A DNA stretch of 64,000 nt from Gymnothorax reevesii (lineage: Eukaryota; Chordata; Actinopteri; Anguilliformes; Muraenidae): NCBI GenBank assembly GCA_029721435.1, contig CM056583.1:74465120-74529119 (forward strand), given 5' to 3'. The notes beneath the pieces are model-generated. The model was not told the origin of the DNA and did not search any database. It worked only from the letters and a program-made list of their open reading frames with translations. Of the stretch, positions 36,741 to 49,219 are shown piece by piece. The stretch's first letter is position 1. Every line of letters begins with the position of its first letter. The position numbers and the translations under genes are program-made.

Positions 36741-38779
36741 TGGGCCAGAATCTCAAAGTTGTGGTGGGGGATCTGAGTATTTCATGCTGTTTAGAATGAG
36801 CTCTTGGGATTTCGTACTCCAGTTGGGTACAGAAATGACCGTTGTGTTCATCCTTGAAGTAATAATGATAATAATAATCTTTGGACATATTATTGTTTGC
36901 ATAACAATACTACTGAAATACACATTTGAGGTAAAATGGATGAAAGCTGGAAATGCAAGTAAAGCCCTTCCTGAGAGGCTTTCGCCCACACATAAAACTC
37001 TTACTGTACACTGAAATAACAATTTACAGTAAGAGTATTGAAACTGAGCAGTATGCAGTATAAGTGGCCCTGACAAGCTGGTGGGTGTTCTGGCTCATTG
37101 CTCTCATTTTTGTGTGTATGAACAGAAGATGCGACTGATAAAATGCTGATTTTGATGTGTTTACGGCAAGCAAAAATTCCAAGATGAGGTATTACAAATG
37201 CAAGGATAAATTCTGGAATAACAGGACTTCTCAGTATTTTTTTCATACATTTGAAATGACTGACATGTTTGAGTTTTCATCAGAAAAGGGAAAAAAATCT
37301 GCTGGGCATGGTTGGTAAGGGACCAGCATTGTGGCTGCTTTGTTTTCTGTCTGGATAAGGTAAATATTGAGCACGCCCCACACACAGAACTGACTGATGG
37401 CATCAGGCCCATCAGGTGTTTGGTAATGGTTTTTACAGTAGTTCTGAACTCTCCGTCTGCTTTGCTTTCATACTCTACGTTCATTAATGCATGAGTTTGC
37501 AATATATTTACAAGCCAGCTTTAGGGATCAGACACTGGTAGCTGTCATCTAACATAATGATTCTAACTGAAGGATATTTCTGAAAGTTGGCGTGCATAGC
37601 TTTTACTGGCTTGTGACTAACATCATTACAGATGGTTAGGTTGGAGCCTGAGGAAAGTTGTCAGGAGCGAAATTACGACTGTCAACTTGTATTGCTGTTC
37701 CACAAACTGATTGTGGTGCCAAAATGCCTAGCACTTGAAGGTGTTTAAATGGCTTCAAGGCTTGTTTAAATAAATAGCAAATGTAAAAATCTACAGGGGG
37801 GGAAAAATATTTTAAAAATGTAATTAATGTTCTTGGGTAGGTCTTTACCTTAATTTAATGCTAAAAAGGTCATGGATTTTTTTATTGCCAAATCATGGGT
37901 GAACTATGTACACTGACTTGCTGTCAATATAGATTTGGTGTTGATTCTACTGTAAATTCCACATAGAAAGCACATCTTTTTTCTCGTTGGTGTGTTTGCG
38001 ATTTCTATGCATTTCAAGAGTGCTGCTCCCACGCCATGTTTGAAGTTTGTTCTCCGTTTGCTCATGGAAGGCCTCTTCACGTGTACACTGCAAAGCGTTT
38101 ATCCTAGTAGTGCCATCCTCCCCCCTCATCAGCTATTCTTGACATTCATAACTATCTCTGAGGTATATTCCTTATAACATTTACATCGAGAAAATGCAAG
38201 TAAAACTCTTGTTAAAATGGAACATCTGGCTCGGTGATTGTCTGTAACTCATATTCTTATAACACCTAGCTTGTAAGAATCAGCTTTTTTTTTTTTTTTC
38301 ATCAGAACATGATAATAATTCTAAAGATGCATATTTAAACACAACTTTTGCAGAACTTCTTCAAATGCCATGATGACCAACATGCGATTATTTTTATATT
38401 CAGGCCCCAGTCCTGTGCTAGGAACAGCTGCATTATCTCTGTATTGTATTTAATCTGTTTGTATTCTACACATCCTGTTAGACTTTGTTACTACTCATTT
38501 TGAAATTGTACTGATCTTCAACCACACATGTCGACTATTTATCGCTGTAGTTAAAAAATAAATAAATAAAAGCGGGCACGCAAATCCATTCCAACTGCAG
38601 TGTTTTGAAGTAAAGGGTTAAACTCAACACTAATTACTTAATTATTTTCTCATGACAGCAAGTTGCAACTCATTTTTCTTTAAAGCTGAGGGAGGTGACT
38701 TTATTTAGGCTTAATTAGGCTTAACTGAAAATCCTAAAATATAAATTTATTTATAAATTTAATTCAAGTGGCTTGTTAC

Positions 38780-39900
38780 AGACAACTGTGTATCTGGGAA
38801 GGTTTAAAAAAAAAAAAGAAAAAAAAAAAAAAACACTAGAAATTGGAAATGCAGCTCTCCTCCTACAGCTGTCTCCTCTGCTCTGTCCTAAGCCCCTCCC
38901 ACCAAACGAGCACGGGTAAGTGCACGCATTTAATTTGTGCAAACACGCAACACTGGAACAGCTGAGCTGCCATTGACCGGCTGGGACTGACTCGGGGCAA
39001 CTGTCAACATCCAGTATAAGAGGAAAATTTAAAGTCAATCGCCGTGTCGGACTCACACCATCGTTCACTTTGTCATTTCATTCTAATGAAATTCCCGCCA
39101 GTAACGGTTGCTAATTTTACCACGCTAACTTGCCAACTTACTATCAGATGAGGGGGCTTCCCATAGATACAGTTCAAGTACTGCAGCTAACATGATGGAA
39201 CAAATTCATTCGTGGGTGGCTCAGCGCTGTTCATCGTGGTTGAAAAAAATCACAGTAAAATGGCTGTTAAATTAAGTTAGCAGCTACGGCTAAGTTGGCT
39301 ACAAAAGCATGAACTTAGTTCAGCCTTCTGTGGCTAATTCATCAGCAACAATAGACAAATCTGCTTATCGTTTGATTTCGATGGAAATGTCTAAACAACC
39401 AGAAAAACCACTACAACACACAATTTATTAAAAATTAAATCGGCAACTTTATGTAACCTGCCGAGGAGAAAAATGGCAAGCATGAATCCAACTTCAGGCC
39501 AATCCAATCTCGATGTATTCTCCATCTCTGAATAGGTTGGAAGTATTGTCATGCGTTTTATTGCGATTATTGTCAGATTCTCATGGCTTCTGTTTTTGAT
39601 AAGTCTGTCTTTCTTTTTTTGGGTTGCTTTGCAGTGTAAGCAGTTTTTGCCTGTGTTGGAATGGCAACTTTTTCTGCTGGAGTCTCCGACATTGGATCTG
39701 CCTTTCACCATCTACTGAGACAAACATGTGCATGCATTTGCTATGGTAGAACAGCCAGTAGGAAAGCTTTTCCGCTCTCACAAGTGACGCGTGATTGGCC
39801 AAAGTCTCCTGTCCCAGGCTGGATTTTTTTATTTTTTTTTTATTTTTTATTTTTTTTTTTTTTGCTGAAAGCGGAGTCAGGAGGAAGTGCAGAAGTCTAG
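38780..39900. repeat. Candidate repeat block in npr3 intron 3
   Basis: The block opens with long A runs (38808-38833) and closes with long T runs (39824-39863). Between them are CpG-containing GC-richer segments (about 38850-39010 and 39740-39820) unlike the surrounding intron. I could not match the ends as inverted repeats, and open frames here resemble nothing known. Confidence 0.3.
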
Positions 39901-40261
39901 TTTTTCCTCAGATCACTTTGATTACAATATGCTGAAAGATGATTATAGAATTTTTGCCCAATGGTGTTATTTTTTTATTTATTTTTTTCCAGCATCAATC
40001 TCACCCACCTTGAAGATTTGCAAACTCGTTTTGCCATGAGCTTGTGGGTGTGGAGGAGCTGGTTATGCTTACTTTAATCCTCCACCTACACCAATTCTGA
40101 TGTCTGATCAGTCACGTGGGTAGCTTGTCCTGCAACATTGGTTTTGCTGAAATTGTGATTTAGAGTCTAATATGTGGCTGTGCGCTCACCCACATACTAC
40201 ATATTCTTCCTTTAAACATCAAGTGAGGTTTGAAGGGTGGGGAGGCTGGCTGGTTGTTATG

Positions 40262-40585
40262 TTACTCATTTGCTATGTCAAGGTAGTACAATGGGCAGCA
40301 CTGCCGCCTAACAGCAAGAAAGTTGAGCTTTCCCCGTGTTCCTTTAGGTTCCCCGGTTTCCTCCCACAATTGAAAGATCATGCATGTCAGGTTAATTGAA
40401 GACTCTAAAATGCCCTTTGGTGTGAATCAGACGGTGAACGGTGTGTGAGTGGTGTGTGCGCCCTGCGATGGATTGGCGAGCAGGCCAGGGTGGGTCCCTC
40501 CCTCTTGCCCATAGTCAGCTGGGATAGGCTCCAGCTGCCCATGTGACTCTTGTGAGAAAGAGGTGGTATAGATAATTGATGGATG
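40262..40585 (+). repeat. tRNA-like SINE, copy 3, in npr3 intron 3
   Basis: Positions about 40285-40320 carry 'CAATGGGCAGCACTGCCGCC' and 'ACAGCAAGAAAGTTGAG', matching the head of the 630-940 repeat. GGTTTCCTCCCACAATTGAA, 'CCCTGCGATGGATTGGCGAG' and 'GCTGGGATAGGCTCCAGCTG' follow. The B-box is lost. It ends with a GATGGATGAATGA tail just upstream of exon 4. Confidence 0.75.
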
Positions 40586-40644
40586 AATGATAGTTGACTA
40601 ATAAAATGGGGACTTTTGCCTCACTTACATTTTGCTTTTTTCAG

Positions 40645-40780
40645 ATAAATATTTTTGTTGAGGGGTTCCATGACGCTTTGATTCTGTATGCGCTGGCCAT
40701 TGTGGAAGTAATGCAAAATGGCTCCAACAAAACAGACGGGGCCCAAATTACTCAGCGTATGTGGAACAGAACCTTTGAAG
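40645..40780 (+). CDS. npr3: npr3 coding exon 4
   Basis: A TTTTGCTTTTTTCAG acceptor precedes 40645; the donor GAAG|GTATTT follows 40780. Residues 323-367 read '[21 protein letters not shown]' in substance (given in parts: '[11 protein letters not shown]', '[13 protein letters not shown]'), then '[10 protein letters not shown]'. These correspond to the helix and loop of the membrane-proximal lobe of NPR-C. NGS and NRT are possible glycosylation sites. The exon ends within the Gly codon of the FEGIAG motif. Confidence 0.95.
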
Positions 40781-41389
40781 GTATTTAAGTCCTCCTTTGC
40801 CTTATTTTGTTTTATTTTGACTACCCACCTTGAAATGTTTAGCATAAGCAGTGGAGAATGTGAGTGTGATAGATGAGGTTAACACTGTACAGAACTCTCC
40901 ATGTGAGGCAATATTCACGTCGACTATGATCAAAAATCATGGCCTACAAAAATGGTTGTTTAGTATTATTTAGTATATGAAACTAAACCTGATTTGGTAC
41001 TTTCACCATGAAATAGGTTTATATGCAATGCAATAGTGCTTCAATCCAGTTTTTGTTATAAGGAAATCAGTGAGTCATTCTTTAAACTTTGGGGCAGTGG
41101 CTCAGACACTTGGAATGTGGTCTAAAGGGCAGAATGAAGAAATGATTGTGCTTGTTATTTATAATGAAATATCAAATGTTAGTTCAACTCTACCAGAGTA
41201 TGTTAGAGTCTACAGGAGCCATATGTACTCTGTTGGAGTCTATTTCACACTATTTTACTGTTTGCATTTGCAGGAATTTTTTTCAGATTATTTTTGTCAA
41301 TTTTATCAGTGCCTTGAGGTCAATTACATTCAGGACTAAAAATTTCTGCTCTCTCCCCCTGTAAAGCCATCTTCTCAGTTGCAAAGTGT

Positions 41390-41836
41390 TATGGCCCCAA
41401 TTTGTTATTACATTTATAACACAACAGCAACAGCAAGGGATGACAGACACAATTTAAAACTTAAACAAATTTAATTAAACAGACAAAGACTAATAACTAC
41501 TAACTAACTGACCAAGATTGAGTAATAACAAGAAAAAAAATATTTACAGTCCCTTGTTTTGGTGGGGTGGCTTGGTGATGTCCTGGGTGAGGAAAAAAGC
41601 TCAAATACAGGCAAAAATCCACAAAAGAAACTTCACAGGTCCTGAACTGAAATGACAGGTCTGGTCACATGTATCCTTCTCCTTGCAATTTCTCCTACTA
41701 CTTTACTGTCTCAATTCTTTTCCTTATATACTCTTTTGCAGACCCCACCCACATTTAGACCTCTTTTTTTTTATTTTCGGGGACTTTCCCCAGACATGCC
41801 CAGGACATGTCTAAACATAACTCCAGTGTGGGCTTA
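41390..41836. repeat. Possible solo LTR-like repeat in npr3 intron 4
   Basis: The block starts TGTTATGGCCCCAATTTG at about 41388 and is followed by an AT-rich region, then a TATATACTC box near 41727. It ends near GGGCTTAACA. TG...CA ends suggest a long terminal repeat, but I found no convincing target duplication and no internal genes. Confidence 0.3.
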
Positions 41837-42679
41837 ACAAAAAAAAGGTAAATACTGCCATCTAGTGGCCTCTATTCACATCACTCAAAGCAATTAAGAC
41901 AATCATGTCCTTCATTGGCTATCAGTAATGTCACCTTGAAATTCCAGGTTTTTCCTATAGATTTTTTTTATTTAATTCAGAAATGAATCTAATGGCATCC
42001 ACAGAATTGAATTAACCTTTAATTAACCTTTGTGTCTCTCAAATACCTTATCTCCTTTGTGCCTGCAGATGCCAGTAGAATTATAAATTGACAAAAATTT
42101 AAAAAAAAAAGATGAATAACCAGCAACTGAAATAGAATTGAATGTCAAACGTTTCTATTCCATAATTATTATAATTTATTCATTATTTTATTTATTTATT
42201 TATTTTTTGGTGAATATGCATTTTGGATGCTACAGGGATTGAAAATCCCAACAATTTCACTAATTGGGGACTAGTGAAAATTGGAAGGGATTTTTTTAAA
42301 CCCTTATGTTGTGTTGGGGTCAAATTTGACCCGCTAACACAAAAGATGTGGGCAACTTTCTAACACATTACAAGGATTAAGTCTTGCTGAAAAGCTCTGT
42401 TGCCGTTCACATTGTGAAATAACATTGCTTTGTTCACCAGGGCACTCAAAATATGATCACGTTTTCTTGTCAAAAGAAATAATACTTAAAAAATGTCAAG
42501 AATTTAGTAATGCCAACACACAGATTAAATTGCAACTGCAAAAGATGCTGCCAACAAAAACTGGGAGATGGATGTGATTTCCTATTGCATTGGCCATTTG
42601 GAATGTTGAAACTTGCCTTTGTTTTCTTTGGAATTAGAAGATCTTGTTTTTTTTTTTTTTTTTGCATTCTATTGCACAG

Positions 42680-42774
42680 GCATTGCAGGCCCAGTGTCCA
42701 TAGATGCCAATGGTGATCGATATGGGGATTTTTCAGTGATGGCCATGGTAGACCCTGAGACGGGCATCTATGAG
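42680..42774 (+). CDS. npr3: npr3 coding exon 5
   Basis: The acceptor CTATTGCACAG precedes 42680 and the donor TGAG|GTAAAT follows 42774. Residues 368-399 carry '[20 protein letters not shown]', the most conserved stretch of the membrane-proximal lobe, then '[12 protein letters not shown]'. A 17-base T run at 42647-42663 lies just upstream of the branch region. The exon ends on a codon boundary. Confidence 0.97.
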
Positions 42775-43659
42775 GTAAATGCGGTTATAATGATGTCAGC
42801 ACGAATATAAACTTCAAGCAGTATCAGCCTCCGCTTATCTAAAGCCGTATGGAAGGTTTATGTACAATCATGGAAAGAAGCCAATTTTTGGCTCCCATGG
42901 CTGATTGTGAAGGCTTGTTTTGAAGACTTTGGAAGCATTGGAGTCAAATGATGCTTGCAGTCGAAAAAAAAAAACCATTGCTTTTGTGACATCTCTCATG
43001 ACTAGTGCATGCTCATGTGATATACGAGTAGCAATAACTTTCTGTGCCGTGCCTGTTGCCAAGCTACACATTTGCGGTGTTTGTGTATTTAAAAATACCA
43101 ATGGCATAATAAAATAAAGAGCCATTAACATTGCGGATGTAAGATTGAGAAAATGGACCCGCTCTCCAGTTACTGTGTGGATGACAGGACAGGATAACAG
43201 TTCCATAGATTGCCTGGAGTTCACTGAAACTTATACCTAATACGCTCGGCTATCAATTACATACATTTATGTTGTTCAAATTTTCCAAGTTAATATTAAC
43301 CAACTTTAGATGTATTACTCAAGCAAATGAATATTCCCTCTCTATGAGGAGCTATTTCTGATAACTTTTCCATGGTTTCTGTCCCTGCACAGATTCAGTC
43401 ATTTGATTACTGAAAAAAATATTGATGGACTGAAAAACTCTTGCTGATGTTTTTATGATTGCTAAGTAAGAATAGTTAGGTAAACAGCCTTGAAGAACTC
43501 AAAAGTATAACATTAGTACAGGTTAGAGATTTCTCATTGTTCCAGAATATTCAGTATTATTAAAGCCTGTGGCAGACCCCGGGCAAGTGTTAAATATTGA
43601 GGTGAGGTTACTAACGAGGTGATGGTGTCACTGCAATGTGTGAGTCCTTGTGCTTTCAG

Positions 43660-43780
43660 AATATCATTAACTACTTCGGAATCAATGGGAGTTTCCAGAT
43701 GCTGCCAAGATTCAACAATGACCGGTTCATTTTGAGAGAAAGACGCCAAAGCTCAATGCCGGGATACTCTGGAAAATCAT
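43660..43780 (+). CDS. npr3: npr3 coding exon 6
   Basis: The acceptor TTGTGCTTTCAG precedes 43660; the donor CAT|GTAAAG follows 43780. Residues 400-439 include 'NIINYFGINGSFQMLPRFNN', matching the 'DYFG..G.F.M.P' pattern of NPR-C, then a variable juxtamembrane part rich in Arg and Ser. The exon leaves the first base of a Cys codon (Cys440) to be completed by exon 7. This part is several residues shorter than in mammals. Confidence 0.92.
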
Positions 43781-44173
43781 GTAAAGTTCCTACATTTTCA
43801 CTACTTGTCTGTGTGTGTGTTTTGTTTATCCCTGGTTGTCAGGATGCCTGGTTAGAGCACCTTCATCGTGCTCCCAGAGCTGCCTCGAGGACAGTCTAAT
43901 GACTCTTTTTCACGTGCTCATGAAAACGGATTGTTCATTAAGTTCAGTGGTTTGTACGAGACAGGGAGCATCGTGAAAAAGAGAACTTTCTGGTTCTACA
44001 GTTACAATTCAGAAGAATCTCTGTTTACTTACTTGCTCTTACTATAAGTTGTTTCAATTACTTTTCCATTCTCATAATGGTTTGTGAAAATGCTGTGCCT
44101 CTATTTGTATGATCTGCATTCCTGCCTGCAGGAGAGCTTTCTTTCTGACTACTTCTTCTACTTTTCCAAGCAG

Positions 44174-44258
44174 GTGGGCTCGGGGAGTCTGCTGTGGCAG
44201 GTATCATATTTGCAGCGCTCCTGGGGGCCGCAATACTGACAGCATTCTATTATTTCAG
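44174..44258 (+). CDS. npr3: npr3 coding exon 7: membrane span
   Basis: The acceptor TTTTCCAAGCAG precedes 44174; the donor TTCAG|GTTAGT follows 44258. Residues 440-467 read C-GLGES and then the hydrophobic helix AVAGIIFAALLGAAILTAFY, with YF at the end. The Cys440 codon is split across intron 6 and fits the juxtamembrane cysteine that takes part in receptor dimers in the family. The exon ends within an Arg codon, completed by exon 8. Confidence 0.95.
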
Positions 44259-44689
44259 GTTAGTATTACAAAAAATTTGTATTTGTGAGAGTACTAGATA
44301 AAATACAATGGGAAAATGGTAATGGTGATTAATTGCTTATTGAAAAAGTGCACTAAAATTAATATTGCTTACACCTTCGCTCACTGTCCTCTTTACGTTC
44401 ACCTGCTTATTCATGCAGTCAGCCTGTCATGTGGCAGCAGTGCAATGCAAAAGAGGATGTCGATACAGGGCAGGAGCTCTAGTTAATGTTCACATCAAAC
44501 ATATGAATTAGATAAAAAAAGAGATATTTAGCTTCACTCAGTGACCATGACATGATTGTTGGAGTCAAATGGGCTCGTTTCATTATTTCTGAAACTGGTA
44601 GTCTCCTTGGATTTTAATCACAACATTGTCTGGTTTTTACACAGAATGCACGAAGAAAACAAAAGGAAAACAAAAAAAACAAAAAAAAC

Positions 44690-44925
44690 TAGAGCCCATA
44701 CCTCCGCCAGCATAGCTGGATTTGAACTTTGGCCTATAGCTCAGCTGTACTTTGGATTAGACATGCAAAATTTTAGTCACTTGTTCATCCTTGTGCTACT
44801 TTAACATCCTGCAAAGTTTGATTAAAATCCATTTGACCATTTCTGAGAGATCCTGCTGACAGACAGACAAACAAAGAAATAAAATAACGGAAGCAACAAC
44901 ATAGCCTGCTCGGCGGAGGTAAAAA
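44690..44925 (+). repeat. Repeat with CCTCCGCC/GGCGGAGG ends in npr3 intron 7
   Basis: The block runs from 'ACCTCCGCCAGCATAGCTGG' through 'GCAAAGTTTGATTAAAATCC' and GACAGACAGACAAACAAAG to TGCTCGGCGGAGGT. The phrase is common in fish genomes as a non-LTR tail. A 15-base A run follows. Confidence 0.55.
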
Positions 44926-46184
44926 AAAAAAAAAAACATGTTGGGTGGCAGTTCTGCTGGTGGAAATGGTATAATAATGAGTGGCCAGAGGAAGATGACC
45001 AGATTTGACTGTGCAGACAGAGACCGCATTAAATCCAATCAGAAGTTTTTGCTTTTGTGATGAGCTGAAGAGCATCTCAGAATGTAAAGCGCGTCAAACC
45101 TTGGGGCAGATTGGCTTCAACTGATGAAAACCATGTCAGGTTATATCCTTTTTGGCAAAGAACAGAAATCTGAGGTTCTAAGCTCTGCAAAGCAAAACAA
45201 TTGAATATTGGGAAAACGTAGCTTGAACCAATAAATTTCCACCGTGATGCGCAGACTTTAGGGTTATAATTTTGTGTCAACAGCATGAATTTGTGGGCCC
45301 CACCTACCCTGCGTCAACATTTCAGGCTGGTGGGGGGGGAGGTGGTGTAATGGTTGGAGGAATGTTTTCTTGGAACACTTTGTGCCATTTTATATCACTC
45401 ACTCATAGTTTGAAAGTCATAGCCCAGTGCCACACAGTATTGTTGCAAGGCTCGTGTTTCCCTTTGTGGCCACAATGTACCAATCTTTAAATGGCTACTT
45501 GCAGCAGGATAATGTTACAAAACAAAAACTGTTTCAGACTGGTTTCATAACATGACAATAAGTTCAGTGAACTTCAGTGATCACTTTAGTTATCAGATTG
45601 GAATCCCATCCATTGGGGCATGGGAGTATCACAGAATGACAAATCTGCAGAAATTAATGCGATCATGTTGACATGGACCTGAATCTCAAAGCAATATATC
45701 GAACAGCTCAAGGAATCCAAGCTAATTAAAAATGAGGCTGTTTTGAGAGCAAAGGGAGTTTCTACTAGTATTAGTACAGTGTTCCTAATAAAGTTCTTGC
45801 TGAGTGCATATTCTCCGTACTGTGGGCACGCTCTCTTCACAGCGTTACATAATGGGTATGATTTTATTGAATAATGTCAACTCTTCATCATGAATGTAAA
45901 TAATTCAGGAGGGAGCCCCTCTGCTCAGATGCCAAATCTCGTCAATCCGTCCCAGGTCAGAGAGTTCACTTGGCTTGGAATAGGCCCAGATCTGGCTGGT
46001 AGCTATGTGCTATACATCTTAGTTGAACAACCTTCAAATTTTCTAGTTTGTCAAGCTGAAAAAAGTTTACATATTCATACAAATATACATATGTGCATTC
46101 TTCAAAGCACACGCTGAGAAAGTCAATGTTGTCATAACCCTAATTCGTTCTCTCCCTGTTCCGTCAATCTGCATGATTTTTGCA

Positions 46185-47100
46185 TTTAATTATATCCCCA
46201 AACGCCGAATGGCGTTCCGGGGGATATTATGTTTTTGGTCCGGCTGCCGCCGCCGCACTAAGTGTTAACGCGATAACTTCAGCAATATTTCATTTACAGG
46301 AGGAAGAACTGATTCGATTTTGGACAATGTACTATTTCTAGATTGGCCACCAGGGGCCAAAAACGGAAAAAATCACTGTTCCGCGAGAACTTTAGTAATA
46401 TTTCAATCACAAATTTCAAGTTTTGCACATAAATTCAATTTTGGACAATTTACGATCTCTAGATTGGCCACCGGGGGGCAAAAACTGATTTACATGTTAA
46501 CGCGATAACTGCAGTAATATTTCAATTAGAAATTCCAAGTTTTGCACATAAGTAAGTATCATAAGGAGGAAGAACTGATTTGATTTTGGATAATTTACAA
46601 TTTCTAGATGGCCACCAGGGGCCAAAAACTGAAAAAAATCACTCTTTTTATTATATCTCTGGAAATATTTGTCCGATTGACCTCAAATCAAGTGCAAATG
46701 AAAGGTCATGACCTGAAGATGTGTTCCACGATGACATTATGCCTGTTTGGTTCAAAATTTTGACACAAGGTGGAGCTTTGTCACATAAAATTCACCATTT
46801 TTGCTATATCTTTGGAACTATTTCTCCAATTGACATGACACTATGTACAACTGCAAGGTCATGACCTCACAACGTGTCACATGATGACATCATACCTGTA
46901 TGGTTCAATATTTTGCCACCAGGTGGTGCTTTGTGATGGAAAATGACCATTTTGGCCATATCTTCAGAACCATTTGACCGATTGACCTGAAAGTAAGTTC
47001 AAATGAAAGTCTATTCAAGGTCTATTCAAGGATTGGGGAATTGGAGGATTGGGGGCGTTCGGGGATATACGCCCAGCTGTCGCCTCTGACGGCATAAGCC
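46185..47100. repeat. Interspersed repeat with inverted ends and internal tandem copies
   Basis: The block starts ATATCCCCAAACGCCGAATG and ends GGGGGCGTTCGGGGATATACG, so the ends are inverted relative to each other. Inside, 'AGATTGGCCACCAGGGGCC' and neighbours occur about three times (near 46340, 46457, 46605). A unit containing 'AAGGTCATGACCT' and a TTTGACACAAGGTGG or TTTGCCACCAGGTGG phrase occurs two to three times between about 46650 and 46990. No protein frame is evident. Confidence 0.6.
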
Positions 47101-47256
47101 TAGTTGGTTGTTTGTCTTGATAACTCTATTCCCTTTCTGTGATCAGCTGTAGCCACACCCCTCTGTCTGACTGTCCTGTGTATATAAGTTAGTCTTGTCT
47201 CAGTCAAGGCTGGATCGTTTTACTGTAACGTCTTCCTCTAAAGGGTCTTTCTCTAA

Positions 47257-47838
47257 GGTCCGTATGCATGAAAGCGGAATAGGGACAGAATAGCCTATAC
47301 CAGATATAAATCAATGGTTTTACCACAGTTGCTATGCATGACCGTGGTATAAGTTAAACTGTGGTATAACTTTAAACCTCGAGTAGGGAGCCATATGCAC
47401 AAATATGGAATAGCTTAATCTGTGGTGTAAATACCACAGACTTCCTGGTGTAACTTATACCAACCAAGGGGTAGGTATAAGGAGTGGAATAAAACGACTT
47501 TAAGTCTGCTTTCAGTGGATGTCGCAAAACTGAGCCTTCTGTGGCACACAGAAGGCAGCAGTGGAACAATAAATTCGCGTAATAGCTGGCGAAAACTCCC
47601 CAGACAGAGTAATGAAGCGCGAGGGCAGGCCTATTAATAGATTTGTGGTACACGACAGCAATAAATCATTGAATAACCCTACAATTACGGAATAGCTTAT
47701 TTGCGCAATAGTTATTCCGCAAATAGTTAAACTATGTTTCGTGCATACCAATTTTCTTATACCACAGGGGCTGCAATAACGATTCTTGGTATAAGCTTAC
47801 ACCCAGTGCAAGTTATACCTCATTCATGCATACGGGCC
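47257..47838. mobile_element. Harbinger-like MITE
   Basis: The ends GGTCCGTATGCATGAA (47257) and TTCATGCATACGGGCC (47838) are inverted repeats with one difference. The immediate flanks TAA and CAA agree at two of three bases, in line with the 3-bp duplications of PIF/Harbinger elements. The interior is rich in 'GGTATAA' and 'TTATACC' phrases, which are partly inverted. It has no transposase. Confidence 0.65.
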
Positions 47839-48129
47839 CAACAGTCTTCTATAACCTCTTAGCCTAAATTCTATTTTTGTCCCCAGTGTCTCCTCCAGTG
47901 AGCTTAATTATTAGTGAGCAAATTATTCAGCACAGCAGACTTTCCAAGCTATCTTCTATTTTTCCATATCCTCTTCATTATAAATGCGCCTTAGCGGCTC
48001 GTCTATGATCCAGTGATTGGCTCCCACTCTGCCCAGGTCGTGACAAAATGTGTTTTATACCTGCACTATAATAATAAATTTGAAAGCAAAAAAATATTTT
48101 TCTATCAGAGAAAAGAAAGATGCAGAACC

Positions 48130-48214
48130 ATATCGAGGACTGACTGCAATAAACAGTTATGTGCAATATTTAACATCTGGACATAACTGTTAAAAGCAGT
48201 CAGCCCTCGATATG
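48130..48214. repeat. Long near-perfect palindrome (34-bp arms)
   Basis: Arms at 48130-48164 and 48181-48214 (CATATCGAGGACTGACTGC against GCAGTCAGCCCTCGATATG) are reverse complements with a few differences, around a loop of about 16 bases. The size suggests a foldback MITE. Confidence 0.75.
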
Positions 48215-48688
48215 AACGTGTCATGGTCATTACGCTATCATAAGCTATATTTGATCAAACTTGACACAAGTGCGTTCAGGGCATGTCTAAGCCTCCTTTT
48301 GCTGGTTTAACGGTGGACATGATTAAATGGCATTGTAATTAGTCTGTTAATGAATCATAGATGTGTTTTTGGTTTATTTCATGTTATGCCCATCAAGCTG
48401 CTGTTTCCAGTTGCCTTTTGACAGATAGTTATTATACTGGCAGGTTTGCTGAGTAGTTGGAAAGAACACTTCTCTGTACAGGAAACAGATCTGTCTGAGC
48501 ACACAGGGAAAGTTCATTCTCAGCTCTCCAAACATTCTTTCCCTCATAGTTCTTGCTTTTGTGTGCTTTCGATTGAACGAAAATCTACGCACTGGTTTTG
48601 GCATGATATAGGGTGTAATCAGCCACATATTTTAACTCTTAGAGCACTGAAATAAATTTTAAAAATATTGAAATTTTGTTACCATGTG

Positions 48689-48778
48689 CTGTTGAAAACC
48701 TATGATGTGGCATTTGTTTAAAAGAGCTCCCCTGTGAGGCTCTTTTAAACAAGTTACCACATCATAGGTTATCAACAG
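48689..48778. repeat. Long near-perfect palindrome (about 39-bp arms)
   Basis: CTGTTGAAAACCTATGATGT at the left matches ACATCATAGGTTATCAACAG at the right in reverse complement. The centre reads AAAGAGCTCCCCTGTGAGGCTCTTT. It lies within 500 bases of another palindrome in npr3 intron 7, but the sequences are unrelated. Confidence 0.8.
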
Positions 48779-49219
48779 CTTTGATTTTGATATCCTACAT
48801 CACTGAGTAACTACAGTTGCATTCGGCACTCTAAGGGTCAATAGAGCCGTTGTTCTCTAACAGCCACCCCTCCAAGGGGTGATCGCCCTGGAAACGCAGA
48901 CTGACAGAGTTGGCCTGTTTAAACAAGTCTTAGTTTGATCCAATTTGATCCAGGATAATTGGCAAATACAGAAGAAACCTTACACCTTGCATCGCTATTC
49001 TCCTGGATGTTGATGGAATGGGTTTCCTTTCAGTTCACTTATATCCGTGTGTTCCTAAACGGGGCATTTAGTTGCACATGCATGCAATAGTACGCAATAA
49101 CAATCTTCCACATTTGGGTCTTCTTATTTTTAGTCTTTTGCACGTTTGTGTGCTGCTTGTAAAAAGCAGAGTGAACATGCGTTGTGCACCTGCCTATGTA
49201 GGTGCATTACTATCTTAAT

